In this document: piece by piece, positions 1 through 5,538 of the stretch
Numbering within the stretch: position 1 is the first letter of the stretch
How the letters are laid out: each line of letters begins with the position of its first letter
Assembly (NCBI GenBank): GCA_018365895.1
Contig: JAGZJD010000065.1
Coordinates: forward strand, 1-11,787
DNA length: 11,787 nucleotides
DNA from: Lachnospiraceae bacterium
GTDB lineage: Bacteria > Bacillota_A > Clostridia > Lachnospirales > Lachnospiraceae
Direction of reading: 5' to 3'
The notes under the pieces: model-generated
The model's input: the letters and a program-made list of their open reading frames with translations, nothing else
Told to the model about the DNA's origin: nothing
Database searches by the model: none
Position numbers and translations under genes: made by a program

Positions 1-242
1 ATTGTGTGAAGCAGTTGTTCCGGAGAAAGCTCAAACGTTTCTTTGCGATATGTTTCTACATCTTCCATGTCGTATTCCGGAATACTGACAGCAGAAACCG
101 GACAGATTGCAACACAGTGTCCGCAGAGAATACATGGACCTTTTATGTGGGCAGTGCCATCTATAAGTTCAATACGGCTGCCGACACAATCAGCGGCACA
201 GGCGCCGCAGCCGATACATTTATCTTGATCAATAAAAACCAT
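1..242 (-). CDS. Ferredoxin domain of a probable nitroreductase-family flavoprotein (3' end outside window)
   Basis: The visible 80 residues form a bacterial-type ferredoxin with two [4Fe-4S] sites. The first set is C9-x2-C12-x2-C15-x3-C19 and the second is C37-x2-C40-x2-C43-x3-C47 followed by proline. Residues 55-80 (PEYDMEDVETYRKETFELSP and on) look like the linker to a second domain. In clostridia, ferredoxins with this N-terminus (MVFIDQDKCIGCGACAADC) are commonly fused to an FMN nitroreductase domain of about 200 residues, so I infer a cytosolic ferredoxin-nitroreductase that passes electrons to FMN. That second domain is not visible here. The ATG at 240-242 follows a near-perfect AGGAGG site at about 247-252. 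A good promoter lies upstream at 300-328 and the gene is divergent from maf. It could instead be a different ferredoxin-fused oxidoreductase. The ferredoxin call is firm; the fusion is inference. Confidence 0.8.
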   Translation of the reverse strand, partial: MVFIDQDKCIGCGACAADCVGSRIELIDGTAHIKGPCILCGHCVAICPVSAVSIPEYDMEDVETYRKETFELSPEQLLHT

Positions 243-266
243 TTTGGACCTCCTTATATATGTCAG

Positions 267-285
267 ATCGGATAAAAAATCCGAT
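267..285 (-). promoter_or_regulatory. Perfect 7-bp inverted repeat in the nitroreductase 5' leader
   Basis: ATCGGAT and ATCCGAT are perfect inverted arms around a five-A loop (on the plus strand). The element lies about 8-26 nt downstream of the predicted transcription start and about 14 bp upstream of the ribosome binding site. It could be a repressor operator or a small leader hairpin; nothing in the sequence decides which. Confidence 0.4.
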
Positions 286-299
286 GGGAATCTTATAGT

Positions 300-328
300 A
301 TTGTATGAAATCGTATCGGGAAAATCAA
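300..328 (-). promoter_or_regulatory. SigA-type promoter for the ferredoxin/nitroreductase gene
   Basis: On the minus strand a TTGATT -35 (323-328) and a TACAAT -10 (300-305) are separated by exactly 17 bp. The predicted start of transcription is near 293, giving a leader of about 50 nt. Confidence 0.6.
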
Positions 329-373
329 TGGTTTCTTTGAAAAACCGGTATAGATTTTTCAGAAAGCCTAGGG

Positions 374-379
374 TACAAT
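374..379 (+). promoter_or_regulatory. Possible -10 box for maf
   Basis: TACAAT lies about 40 bp upstream of the chosen maf start. No convincing -35 is seen at 16-18 bp (TAGATT at 351-356 is the closest). If this -10 is used, a translation start at 378 is excluded because it would lie within the promoter. Confidence 0.35.
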
Positions 380-419
380 GAGACTGCATAAGAAAAATAA
401 GAAAGGCAGAGTGATAAAT

Positions 420-998
420 ATGGATAAGCAAATAATTTTGGCATCTGGGTCTCCACGAAGGAAGGAACTGATGACATTAGCGGGATATACATTTGAAGTA
501 AAGGTTAGTGAGAAAGAGGAGCATTATAAAAGTAATGTACCAGAAGAGATTGTAAAAGAGCTGGCGCTTCAAAAGGCAGAGGATGTAGCAGAACGGACAG
601 AGAAGAAGAAACTGGCAGTCATTGGGGCAGACACTGTTGTGGCAGTGGATCAGGAGATTCTCGGGAAACCAAAGACAGAAGAAGAAGCTTTTGCCATGAT
701 TCGCAAAATCTCCGGAAGGACACATCAAGTTTATACGGGAGTGGCGGTGTTGGATTTCGATGATACCGGGAAATGTACAGTGACAAGCCATGCGGTAAAG
801 ACGGATGTGACTGTGTATCCAATGACAGATAAGGAAATACAGACTTATCTGTCATCGGAGGAAGTTATGGATAAAGCGGGAGCCTACGGAATCCAGGGAC
901 GGTTTGCCGTATTTATAGAGAAGATTGACGGCGATTATTATAATGTGATGGGACTGCCGATTTCTTATCTCTATCATGTGTTGGAAGGCAGGAATTAA
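420..998 (+). CDS. maf: Maf-family nucleoside triphosphate pyrophosphatase (YhdE/dTTP-UTP type)
   Basis: A 192-residue protein of usual Maf length. Maf proteins hydrolyse non-canonical or excess nucleoside triphosphates to the monophosphate and pyrophosphate in the cytosol. The N-terminal phosphate-binding motif is LASGSPRRKEL (7-17), the catalytic aspartate is D71 in GADTVV, the conserved lysine is K83 in LGKP, and SGRTHQVYTGVAV (98-110) and DKAGAYGIQGRFAVFI (151-166) complete the signature. The DKAGAYGIQG segment resembles the dTTP/UTP-specific YhdE branch more than YceF, so that substrate is inferred. I chose the ATG at 420 because it places the motif at the usual distance from the N-terminus. 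The GAAAGG at 401-406 is a little far from it, so the in-frame GTG at 411 is a possible alternative; the upstream ATG at 378 overlaps a likely -10 box. The gene stops where the convergent MATE remnant also stops, with no terminator seen between them. Confidence 0.92.
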   Translation: MDKQIILASGSPRRKELMTLAGYTFEVKVSEKEEHYKSNVPEEIVKELALQKAEDVAERTEKKKLAVIGADTVVAVDQEILGKPKTEEEAFAMIRKISGRTHQVYTGVAVLDFDDTGKCTVTSHAVKTDVTVYPMTDKEIQTYLSSEEVMDKAGAYGIQGRFAVFIEKIDGDYYNVMGLPISYLYHVLEGRN

Positions 999-1296
999 TT
1001 GGAAGAAGAAGCGGATATTCTGCGGACTGCCTGCAAACAAATATTTCCGATGACCATTAGCAGAAATCCGGCAATGAAACCAATCAATATGATGAAAGAA
1101 AAATCTTCGCGTGCACTGTCAAAATCTCCGGCGCCCATTTTACGTGCAATGATAGCACATCTGTTCCGACAAGGCGAGAGATAAAAATTCTATCTACAAT
1201 TGTATAGAGCGACATAAAAACCATCATAATCATCGTCGGAAAGGCGAACTGCAGCAATGAAAAGAAGTTGAAATTTCTGGCAATCGAATTTTTCAT
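995..1296 (-). pseudogene. Remnant of a MATE-family multidrug efflux transporter
   Basis: The start is intact: ATG at 1294-1296 preceded by an AAAGGA site, then 46 residues typical of a MATE N-terminus, including FPTMIMMVFMSLYTIVDRIF and SRLVGTD. After codon 46 (1159) that frame turns to nonsense. A second frame, from 1156 to a TAA at 995-997, reads AIIARKMGAGDF, then SAREDFSFIILIGFIAGFLL, which is the next conserved MATE block (usually GGSAIIARKMGAGD). An intact protein would have about 25-30 residues between the two pieces, so an internal deletion with a frameshift has occurred. The remaining roughly 350 residues of a normal 450-residue pump are missing, and the fragment runs into the maf stop. 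The intact protein would be a 12-helix drug/cation antiporter; this remnant cannot transport. It is divergent from the MerR regulator that probably once controlled it. Confidence 0.8.
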
Positions 1297-1332
1297 AGTA
1301 TGTCATCCTTTCTTTTTGATTGAACATCTGAT

Positions 1333-1363
1333 ATGATAAACTATAGAGTAACACGATAGTTAA
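1333..1363 (-). promoter_or_regulatory. MerR-type promoter (19-bp spacer) with operator, driving the MATE remnant
   Basis: On the minus strand TTAACT (1358-1363) and TATCAT (1333-1338) are separated by 19 bp, the over-long spacing characteristic of MerR-activated promoters. The spacer is covered by an inverted repeat centred at 1350: AACTAT (1339-1344) and ATAGTT (1356-1361), with further symmetric bases inside. MerR proteins bind such spacers and untwist the DNA when effector is present. The merR promoter on the other strand overlaps it (possible TTGAAC at 1320-1325 and TATAGA at 1342-1347), so autoregulation is likely. Confidence 0.65.
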
Positions 1364-1386
1364 GCGGGAAAAGGAAAGAATTAAAA

Positions 1387-2235
1387 ATGAATAAGAGCAG
1401 GTATTTAAGTACTGGAGAATTTGCAAAATTGAGCAGAACGACGAAGCATACATTATTTTATTATGATGAAATCGGATTATTTTCACCCGTAATCAAATTG
1501 GAAAACGGGTATCGATATTATTCTTACAGTCAATTGGATGTTTTTGATGTAATCTGCACCCTTAGAGATCTGGATATGCCGCTTGAGAAGATACAGGCAT
1601 ACATGAAAGGCAGGACACCAGAGAAGTTAATGGAAGTGCTAAAAGAAGAGGAAGAAATTATTGCAGGAAGAATCAGACAGCTTCGCAGGACAAAGGAATG
1701 GGTTCGGCGCAAAATGCTTCATCTGGAAACGGCGATGCAGATGGATGCAGATGCAATTGCTGTTTGTCTGGAACCAAATCGATATTTAGTTACAAGATAT
1801 GTAGCATCATCTAATGAGAAAGCGTGGGCAAGAGCGATTGGAGAATTGTACGGATACTGTGAGAAGTATGAATTGCAGAGTCCATATGCGATTGGGTATC
1901 GGCTTGAAATGGAAGATGTTCGCCGAAAGAAATATACGAATTATCATACGGTTTATGAAATGTTCGATACCAATCCGGGAACCGTGGAATGCAGTCTGCG
2001 CCCGGCAGGAGAATATCTGACAGCCTGTCATCGTGGAGACTGGCACAAAGTAGGAGAAACTTATGAGCGTATGATTGCTTATGCAGATGCTCATGACCTT
2101 TGTCTGGGAGAATATTTCTATGAAGATACCATGATTGACAGCCTGACAGCAGAGCAGGAAGAGGAGTTTGTGACCAAGATTATTTGTCCTATTGTAGAAA
2201 AATATTCCGTTTCTAATGAACAGAAAAAGAAGTAA
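1387..2235 (+). CDS. MerR-family transcriptional regulator with GyrI-like effector domain
   Basis: A 282-residue cytosolic regulator of the multidrug-sensing (BmrR/Mta-like) type. Residues 7-75 form the winged-helix MerR domain: LSTGEFAKLSRTTKHTLFYY gives the recognition helix, DEIGLFSP follows, and GYRYYS is the wing. Residues 78-118 form the charged dimerisation coiled coil. Residues 125-275 resemble a GyrI-like small-molecule pocket, with an acidic GEYFYEDTM segment (241-249). The family activates transporter genes when a lipophilic or cationic compound binds. AAAGGAAAG at 1370-1378 is the ribosome binding site for the ATG at 1387. The gene is divergent from a MATE pump remnant, with a MerR-type operator between, so the pump was probably its target. 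The regulator itself shows no damage, so it may control another gene or only itself. Confidence 0.88.
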   Translation: MNKSRYLSTGEFAKLSRTTKHTLFYYDEIGLFSPVIKLENGYRYYSYSQLDVFDVICTLRDLDMPLEKIQAYMKGRTPEKLMEVLKEEEEIIAGRIRQLRRTKEWVRRKMLHLETAMQMDADAIAVCLEPNRYLVTRYVASSNEKAWARAIGELYGYCEKYELQSPYAIGYRLEMEDVRRKKYTNYHTVYEMFDTNPGTVECSLRPAGEYLTACHRGDWHKVGETYERMIAYADAHDLCLGEYFYEDTMIDSLTAEQEEEFVTKIICPIVEKYSVSNEQKKK

Positions 2236-2257
2236 AGAGTAGAAGATACAATAAAAA

Positions 2258-2297
2258 TAGGGGATACGGTAACTAGTTGAAGGTACTGTATCCCCTA
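2258..2297 (-). terminator. Intrinsic terminator between merR and the DUF368 gene
   Basis: A 14-bp stem (2258-2271 with 2284-2297, one G-T wobble) with a 12-nt loop lies 16 nt beyond the DUF368 stop. In the minus direction it is followed by a U-rich run (complement of AAAAAT at 2253-2258), as expected for rho-independent termination. In the plus direction the stem also follows merR, but only a weak U-rich stretch follows. Confidence 0.75.
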
Positions 2298-2312
2298 CGC
2301 TATTGTATTGTG

Positions 2313-3164
2313 TTATTCTTCTCCGCCTAATTTGCTGGCAATAAACCAACCGCCAATAAATGTTATGATACCGATTGCTAATAATGGAATAGAGAACTGG
2401 CTCCAGTCTGTTTTCATAAGAATTGCAATTGGAGATGCAAGAATCAGACCAATGATTCCGTAATATGCGTGAATTTCGGCTTTTTTAAAGATAAATTCAA
2501 TCAGTTTGGCAATAGCAAAAATTCCGATGACAATTCCAATGCCAAAAGGAGCTAAGATTCCAAATACACGAAGAACTTCATTTAGATTGAAAGCAATCAG
2601 AGCGTCAATAAAGTCATTGATTGTTTCAATGATCGTATCATAGTAACCGAGCAGCATCAGCATCATAGAACCGCTGACTCCCGGAACAACCATTGTAGCT
2701 GCTGCAATGACCCCTACTGCAAACAGTTTCAGAATATTGACGAGACCAAAGCTTACGTCAGCAGCAGCGCCACCATTTTCACCAAGAACTGCCATTAGAA
2801 TTACGATTCCGAAGAAGATGAAAAACGGAATCAGCTTGCCAGTAGAAACAGAATGACCTTTTACTTTCTTAAAGATAAACGGAAGACTTCCGGCGATAAG
2901 ACCACAAAATGCAAAATTGGTTGGAATCGGATAGTTGGCTAACAAAAATTCAAATAATCTTGAAAGCAGTACAATTGCAAGTCCTGCGCCTGCAAAAATG
3001 GGAAGAAGTAATTTCATACTTTCTTTAAATTCACTTTTTAAATGGGTAATAGAATGAATCAGCTTATCATAAAGGCCCATAGCGACCATCATAGTTCCTC
3101 CGCTGACGCCAGGAATGATGTTAGCAATTCCTACCACCATACCCTGTAAGATTTTTTTTAACAT
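2313..3164 (-). CDS. DUF368 membrane protein, probable polyprenyl-phosphate (C55-P) translocase
   Basis: A 283-residue, very hydrophobic integral membrane protein of full DUF368 length. Two inverted-repeat halves each carry the family signature: ANIIPGVSGGT (14-24) and ATMVVPGVSGSM (156-167). About eight to ten helices are visible. DUF368 proteins (PopT in Staphylococcus aureus) are known to return undecaprenyl phosphate to the cytosolic face of the membrane for cell-wall precursor synthesis; that role is transferred by family. The ATG has an AGGAGA site about 7 nt upstream. It lies 53 nt downstream of the aminotransferase gene on the same strand, with no promoter or terminator seen between, so the two are likely co-transcribed. 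A terminator follows directly. Confidence 0.9.
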   Translation of the reverse strand: MLKKILQGMVVGIANIIPGVSGGTMMVAMGLYDKLIHSITHLKSEFKESMKLLLPIFAGAGLAIVLLSRLFEFLLANYPIPTNFAFCGLIAGSLPFIFKKVKGHSVSTGKLIPFFIFFGIVILMAVLGENGGAAADVSFGLVNILKLFAVGVIAAATMVVPGVSGSMMLMLLGYYDTIIETINDFIDALIAFNLNEVLRVFGILAPFGIGIVIGIFAIAKLIEFIFKKAEIHAYYGIIGLILASPIAILMKTDWSQFSIPLLAIGIITFIGGWFIASKLGGEE

Positions 3165-3217
3165 GTTATTTCTCCTTGTTTTACATATTTTTTGTTTTCA
3201 TATAGCAAGAACAGTTT

Positions 3218-4408
3218 TTAAGAAAAATATTTTTTTGCCAGTTCTTTAAATTTAGGAAGTGCATTGACAATTGTTTCGTAAGCAACACAATAAGCAATAC
3301 GAACATATCCGGGACAGCCAAAGGAAGTTCCCGGCACGACCAGAATATTATATTCTTTTGCAGCGCTGCAGAATTCTGCTTCATTTTCAGTTGGTGTTTT
3401 CATAAACAGATAAAAAGCCCCTTGAGGTTTCACACATGAGAATCCACAATCGATCAAACCGTGATAGAGTGTTTCGCGGTTTCGATTGTAATAAGAAATA
3501 TCTGTTTTTTCATTTAGGCATCGTTCTACAAGTTTTTGCTGCAATGTTGGTGCATTTACAAATCCAAGAATACGGTTGGCTACATTTGCCGCTGCATTTA
3601 CTTTTTTGCTGTCAGTTACTTCGTCTGGGATGACGAGATAACCAATCCGTTCTCCGGGAAGAGACAGGGATTTACTATAAGAATAGCAGACAATGGTGTT
3701 ATTGTAATAAGCAGTCAGAAATGGAACGTCCACATCATCATATGCCAGTTCACGATAAGGTTCGTCGGAGATTAAATAAATCTCATGACCATATGTCTGT
3801 TGTTTTTGCTCCAGGATCGCAGCGAGCTTTTTAATTGTTTCTTCAGAATATACAACTCCAGTAGGATTGTTTGGCGTGTTTACAATGACTGCTTTTGTAT
3901 GCGGTGTAATTTTTGACTCAAATTCATTAAGTTTTGGCTGGAAAGTTTCGGTATCCGGTGAAATTTCTATGATTGTACCGTCAAAATTATTCACATAACT
4001 TCTGTATTCTCCAAAATAAGGAGCAAATACAATGACTTCATCTCCAGGATTTAAAAGAACTTTTAAAGCTACATTCAGACCTCCGGCAGCGCCCACGGTC
4101 ATGGTTATATTTCGCTCTTTGAATGCAGTACCAAATCGTTGATTTAATGAATCGGCGACAGCCTGTCGTACACTGCTGTAACCGGCATTGCTGTTTGTGT
4201 ATCCATGCAGAAGGAGAGGATCTTCTTCAGTAACAATGTCGATGACAGCCTGTTTCACTGTTTCAGGAGCCGGGACATTCGGGTTGCCCAAACTGAAATC
4301 ATATACATTTTCCGGTCCGTAGAGTTTTGCGAGCCGATTACCTTCTTCAAACATTGCCCGGATTGCTGAACTATTTGCTACCATATGTTCCATTTTTTTT
4401 GATATCAT
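3218..4408 (-). CDS. PLP-dependent class I/II aminotransferase (aspartate aminotransferase-like)
   Basis: A 396-residue cytosolic fold-type I aminotransferase of usual length. Visible landmarks: FSLGNPNVPAPE (38-49), GAAGGLNVALK for phosphate binding (107-117), NTPNNPTGVVYS with the cofactor-contacting N181 (177-188), SDEPYRE with D215 pairing the pyridine nitrogen, SYSKS with the Schiff-base lysine K246, and GYVRIAY with R370 for the substrate carboxylate. The exact amino-acid substrate cannot be read from sequence; aspartate or a broad range is typical of this group. I start at ATG 4406-4408, because GGAGGA (4416-4421) sits 7 nt upstream and a TATAAT -10 (4434-4439) lies inside the longer open frame that begins at 4462. 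It is the first gene of a likely operon with the DUF368 transporter. Confidence 0.9.
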   Translation of the reverse strand: MISKKMEHMVANSSAIRAMFEEGNRLAKLYGPENVYDFSLGNPNVPAPETVKQAVIDIVTEEDPLLLHGYTNSNAGYSSVRQAVADSLNQRFGTAFKERNITMTVGAAGGLNVALKVLLNPGDEVIVFAPYFGEYRSYVNNFDGTIIEISPDTETFQPKLNEFESKITPHTKAVIVNTPNNPTGVVYSEETIKKLAAILEQKQQTYGHEIYLISDEPYRELAYDDVDVPFLTAYYNNTIVCYSYSKSLSLPGERIGYLVIPDEVTDSKKVNAAANVANRILGFVNAPTLQQKLVERCLNEKTDISYYNRNRETLYHGLIDCGFSCVKPQGAFYLFMKTPTENEAEFCSAAKEYNILVVPGTSFGCPGYVRIAYCVAYETIVNALPKFKELAKKYFS

Positions 4409-4415
4409 GTCTGTA

Positions 4416-4421
4416 TCCTCC
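4416..4421 (-). promoter_or_regulatory. Ribosome binding site that fixes the aminotransferase start
   Basis: GGAGGA on the minus strand, 7 nt before the ATG at 4408. It favours this ATG over one 18 codons upstream at 4462, which lies on the -35 of the gene's own promoter. Confidence 0.8.
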
Positions 4422-4433
4422 AATTCGTATTGT

Positions 4434-4462
4434 ATTATAGCATCGTTCAACTTTTTCGACAA
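4434..4462 (-). promoter_or_regulatory. SigA-type promoter for the aminotransferase-DUF368 operon
   Basis: TTGTCG (4457-4462) and a perfect TATAAT (4434-4439) are 17 bp apart on the minus strand, with a TG extension of the -10. The -10 and following bases are nearly identical to the promoter of the DUF6465 gene at 5039-5059. Confidence 0.75.
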
Positions 4463-4598
4463 TCTGAAACTTATGTATCTTTTTGTGATTATTTTGTGAA
4501 TTTTTTTTGTAAGACATGATGAATGGGAGACATAAAGACAGAAAAAATAATATAGATAATATAATTAACAGAAAAATAAGAAATATAATATAAAATGA

Positions 4599-4627
4599 TT
4601 GACAAATATGCGGTTTAATGATAATAT
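4599..4627 (+). promoter_or_regulatory. Promoter of the candidate non-coding RNA
   Basis: A consensus TTGACA (4599-4604) is followed after 17 bp by TAATAT (4622-4627); GATAAT (4620-4625) and TATAAA (4625-4630) overlap it. No reading frame follows within 330 bp; instead there is a repeat-bearing region and a terminator. Confidence 0.55.
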
Positions 4628-4739
4628 AAAACTACAAAATAACAAGAAGATAAAACAAATTTAAAACTTAAATTTATAAAACTATTCGTATAAGTTTAAA
4701 AGTTAAATTTTAAGATTACAATCTTCTAAATTATTTTGA

Positions 4740-4874
4740 AAATGTTCAATAGGAGGTATAGACCACCAAGAAGTTTAATTTGAACTTGAATTTTAAGAAA
4801 GAGAGGTACGGTCCAACAAAAACTTAAGCGAACATTCATAATTTTACGAAAGGAAGGTACAGACCACCAGAAAC
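4740..4874 (+). repeat. Three direct repeats, period 50-51 bp
   Basis: Cores at 4755-4768, 4805-4818 and 4856-4869 share GGTA-Y-R-G-W-CCA-M-CA. The similarity of the second and third copies extends over 34 positions (4790-4823 against 4841-4874, 27 identical): ATTTTA-M-GAAAG, two purines, AGGTAC, the core, then AAAC. The first copy (4740-4773) keeps mainly the core and the upstream AGGAGG. A faint further AAGAAGAGGTA occurs at 4916-4926 without the CC half. Confidence 0.75.
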
Positions 4875-4951
4875 GTTATATTATATTTATAATCATCAAC
4901 ATTAAAAATGGTTGTAAGAAGAGGTAAAAAGAATGATTGAAGAGTCAAATT

Positions 4952-4996
4952 AAAAGTGGGTATCAATTAATAAATGATTAGTTGGTATCCATTTTT
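4952..4996 (+). terminator. Rho-independent terminator of the candidate RNA
   Basis: AAAAG plus TGGGTATCAA (4952-4966) pairs with TTGGTATCCA plus TTTTT (4982-4996), with two G-U wobbles in the GC-containing part. The 15-nt loop can add up to five more pairs. The U-tract follows the GC-containing part of the stem. No coding gene precedes it on this strand. Confidence 0.75.
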
Positions 4997-5038
4997 ATGT
5001 ATTTCTTTCGAGAAAAATGTGGTTTTTTTGACGAAGTG

Positions 5039-5059
5039 TGCTATAATACAATTCGTATT
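5039..5059 (+). promoter_or_regulatory. Extended -10 promoter of the DUF6465 gene
   Basis: TGC-TATAAT (5039-5047) is an extended -10. A TTGACG at 5028-5033 is only 8 bp upstream, too close to be its -35. The bases just after the -10 form an inverted repeat AATAC-AATTC-GTATT (5045-5059) at the transcription start, a possible operator. Positions 5039-5059 match the aminotransferase promoter at 4422-4442 (opposite strand) in 19 of 21 bases. Confidence 0.6.
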
Positions 5060-5101
5060 AAAATGTGAACAGTAAACTATGTAGGCTAGGGGGATATTAA
5101 G

Positions 5102-5518
5102 ATGGCTACAAGAAGAGCAATGAAAAAACAGGAAAAGAAAAATGCAGTTATGACAGATAGAAATGAGGCAGCAGTAAAAGAGGAGAAAGTTGTGGAAGAG
5201 GCAGCTGTAGAAGAAATAAAAGCAGAAGCAATTGAAGAACCAAAAGAAGAAACGAAAGCGGCAGAAGTGAAAAAAGAACCTGCAAAAAGAGGACGTAAGC
5301 CGGGCTCTACAAAGAAAGAGATTAAAACAAGAATTATGATTCAGCACCAGGGAAAAGAAATTGATTCAAAAGATCTGATCGCAGCTGTAAAAAAAGAATG
5401 GACAAAAGGTAAAAATAAGATTGGCGATATGAAATCAATGGATTTATATGTTAAGCCTGAAGATGGTGCGGCTTATTATGTAATTAACGGAGATGTTACA
5501 GGTAAAGTAGAGTTTTAA
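5102..5518 (+). CDS. DUF6465-family protein with charged, AT-hook-like N-terminal tail
   Basis: A 138-residue soluble protein of unknown function. Residues 1-65 are low-complexity, rich in K, E and A, and probably disordered. Residues 62-70 read KRGRKPGST, close to an AT-hook (core RGRP), so nucleic-acid binding is possible but unproven. Residues 75-138 form the small conserved domain: IMIQHQGKEIDSKDLIAAVK, then KNKIGDMKSMDLYVKPEDGAAY and YVINGDVTGKVEF. I recognise this as the DUF6465 pattern found across Lachnospiraceae. The ATG follows AGGGGGA by 7 nt. It is the first gene of a two-gene unit, 20 nt ahead of a membrane protein, and has its own promoter downstream of the candidate RNA's terminator. 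Confidence 0.75.
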   Translation: MATRRAMKKQEKKNAVMTDRNEAAVKEEKVVEEAAVEEIKAEAIEEPKEETKAAEVKKEPAKRGRKPGSTKKEIKTRIMIQHQGKEIDSKDLIAAVKKEWTKGKNKIGDMKSMDLYVKPEDGAAYYVINGDVTGKVEF

Positions 5519-5538
5519 GAAGATTAGGGGACACATAT

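Larger units (their letters stand above)
4634..4998 (+). ncRNA. Candidate non-coding RNA with three repeat hairpins and its own terminator
   Basis: Between a promoter (4599-4627) and a rho-independent terminator (4952-4996) lie about 365 nt with no open frame of meaningful length on the plus strand. Visible structure in order: a long AT-rich hairpin (4657-4678 with 4689-4710, 18 of 22 positions complementary, 10-nt loop), a short palindrome AAGATT-AC-AATCTT (4712-4725), TTGAA-AATG-TTCAA (4736-4749), then three copies of a GGTAYRGWCCAMCA core at 4755, 4805 and 4856. Copies 1 and 3 can fold as GGT-loop-ACC mini-hairpins with SD-like purines on the 5' side; copy 2 cannot fold the same way. The cores are the main G+C islands in a strikingly AT-rich stretch. 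I do not recognise the family. It could be a regulatory RNA, a protein-binding sponge, or a long leader with a terminator ahead of the DUF6465 gene, although that gene also has its own promoter. Confidence 0.5.
4463..5101. other. Long AT-rich intergenic region
   Basis: About 640 bp between the divergent aminotransferase and DUF6465 genes. It holds the candidate RNA unit (4599-4998) and the DUF6465 promoter (5039-5047). Positions 4463-4598 are A/T-rich with a T8 run near 4500; I see no gene, clear hairpin or repeat there. A six-codon frame (ATG 4933, after GAGG) is too short to call. Confidence 0.6.

Noticed and set aside
378..419. Longer N-terminus for Maf starting at ATG 378
   Set aside because: The start overlaps a likely -10 box, lacks a ribosome binding site, and adds residues not found in the family.
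1807..2349. Open frame on the minus strand opposite merR
   Set aside because: It runs through the terminator and antisense to a well-supported regulator, and its product is unrecognisable.
4409..4462. Aminotransferase start 18 codons upstream
   Set aside because: It falls on the gene's own -35 and -10 elements, and the later ATG has a strong GGAGGA site.
4805..4818. Mini-ykkC (guanidine-II) or preQ1-I riboswitch
   Set aside because: Only copy 2 has an ACGG loop, and its stem has a U-U mismatch. The paired hairpins of mini-ykkC and the CCUC/A-rich tail of preQ1-I are missing.
4740..4874. CRISPR-like array
   Set aside because: Only three imperfect copies are present, with no constant repeat, no regular unique spacers and no cas genes. 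The unit is conserved mainly in a 14-bp core.
4933..4953. Six-codon peptide (MIEESN) after a GAGG site
   Set aside because: Too short and without supporting conservation; it abuts the terminator stem and may be chance.
4599..5518. Type III toxin-antitoxin locus (repeat RNA, terminator, toxin)
   Set aside because: The layout is similar, but the downstream gene is a DUF6465 protein with its own promoter, not a ToxN/CptN-like RNase. Kept only as an analogy.
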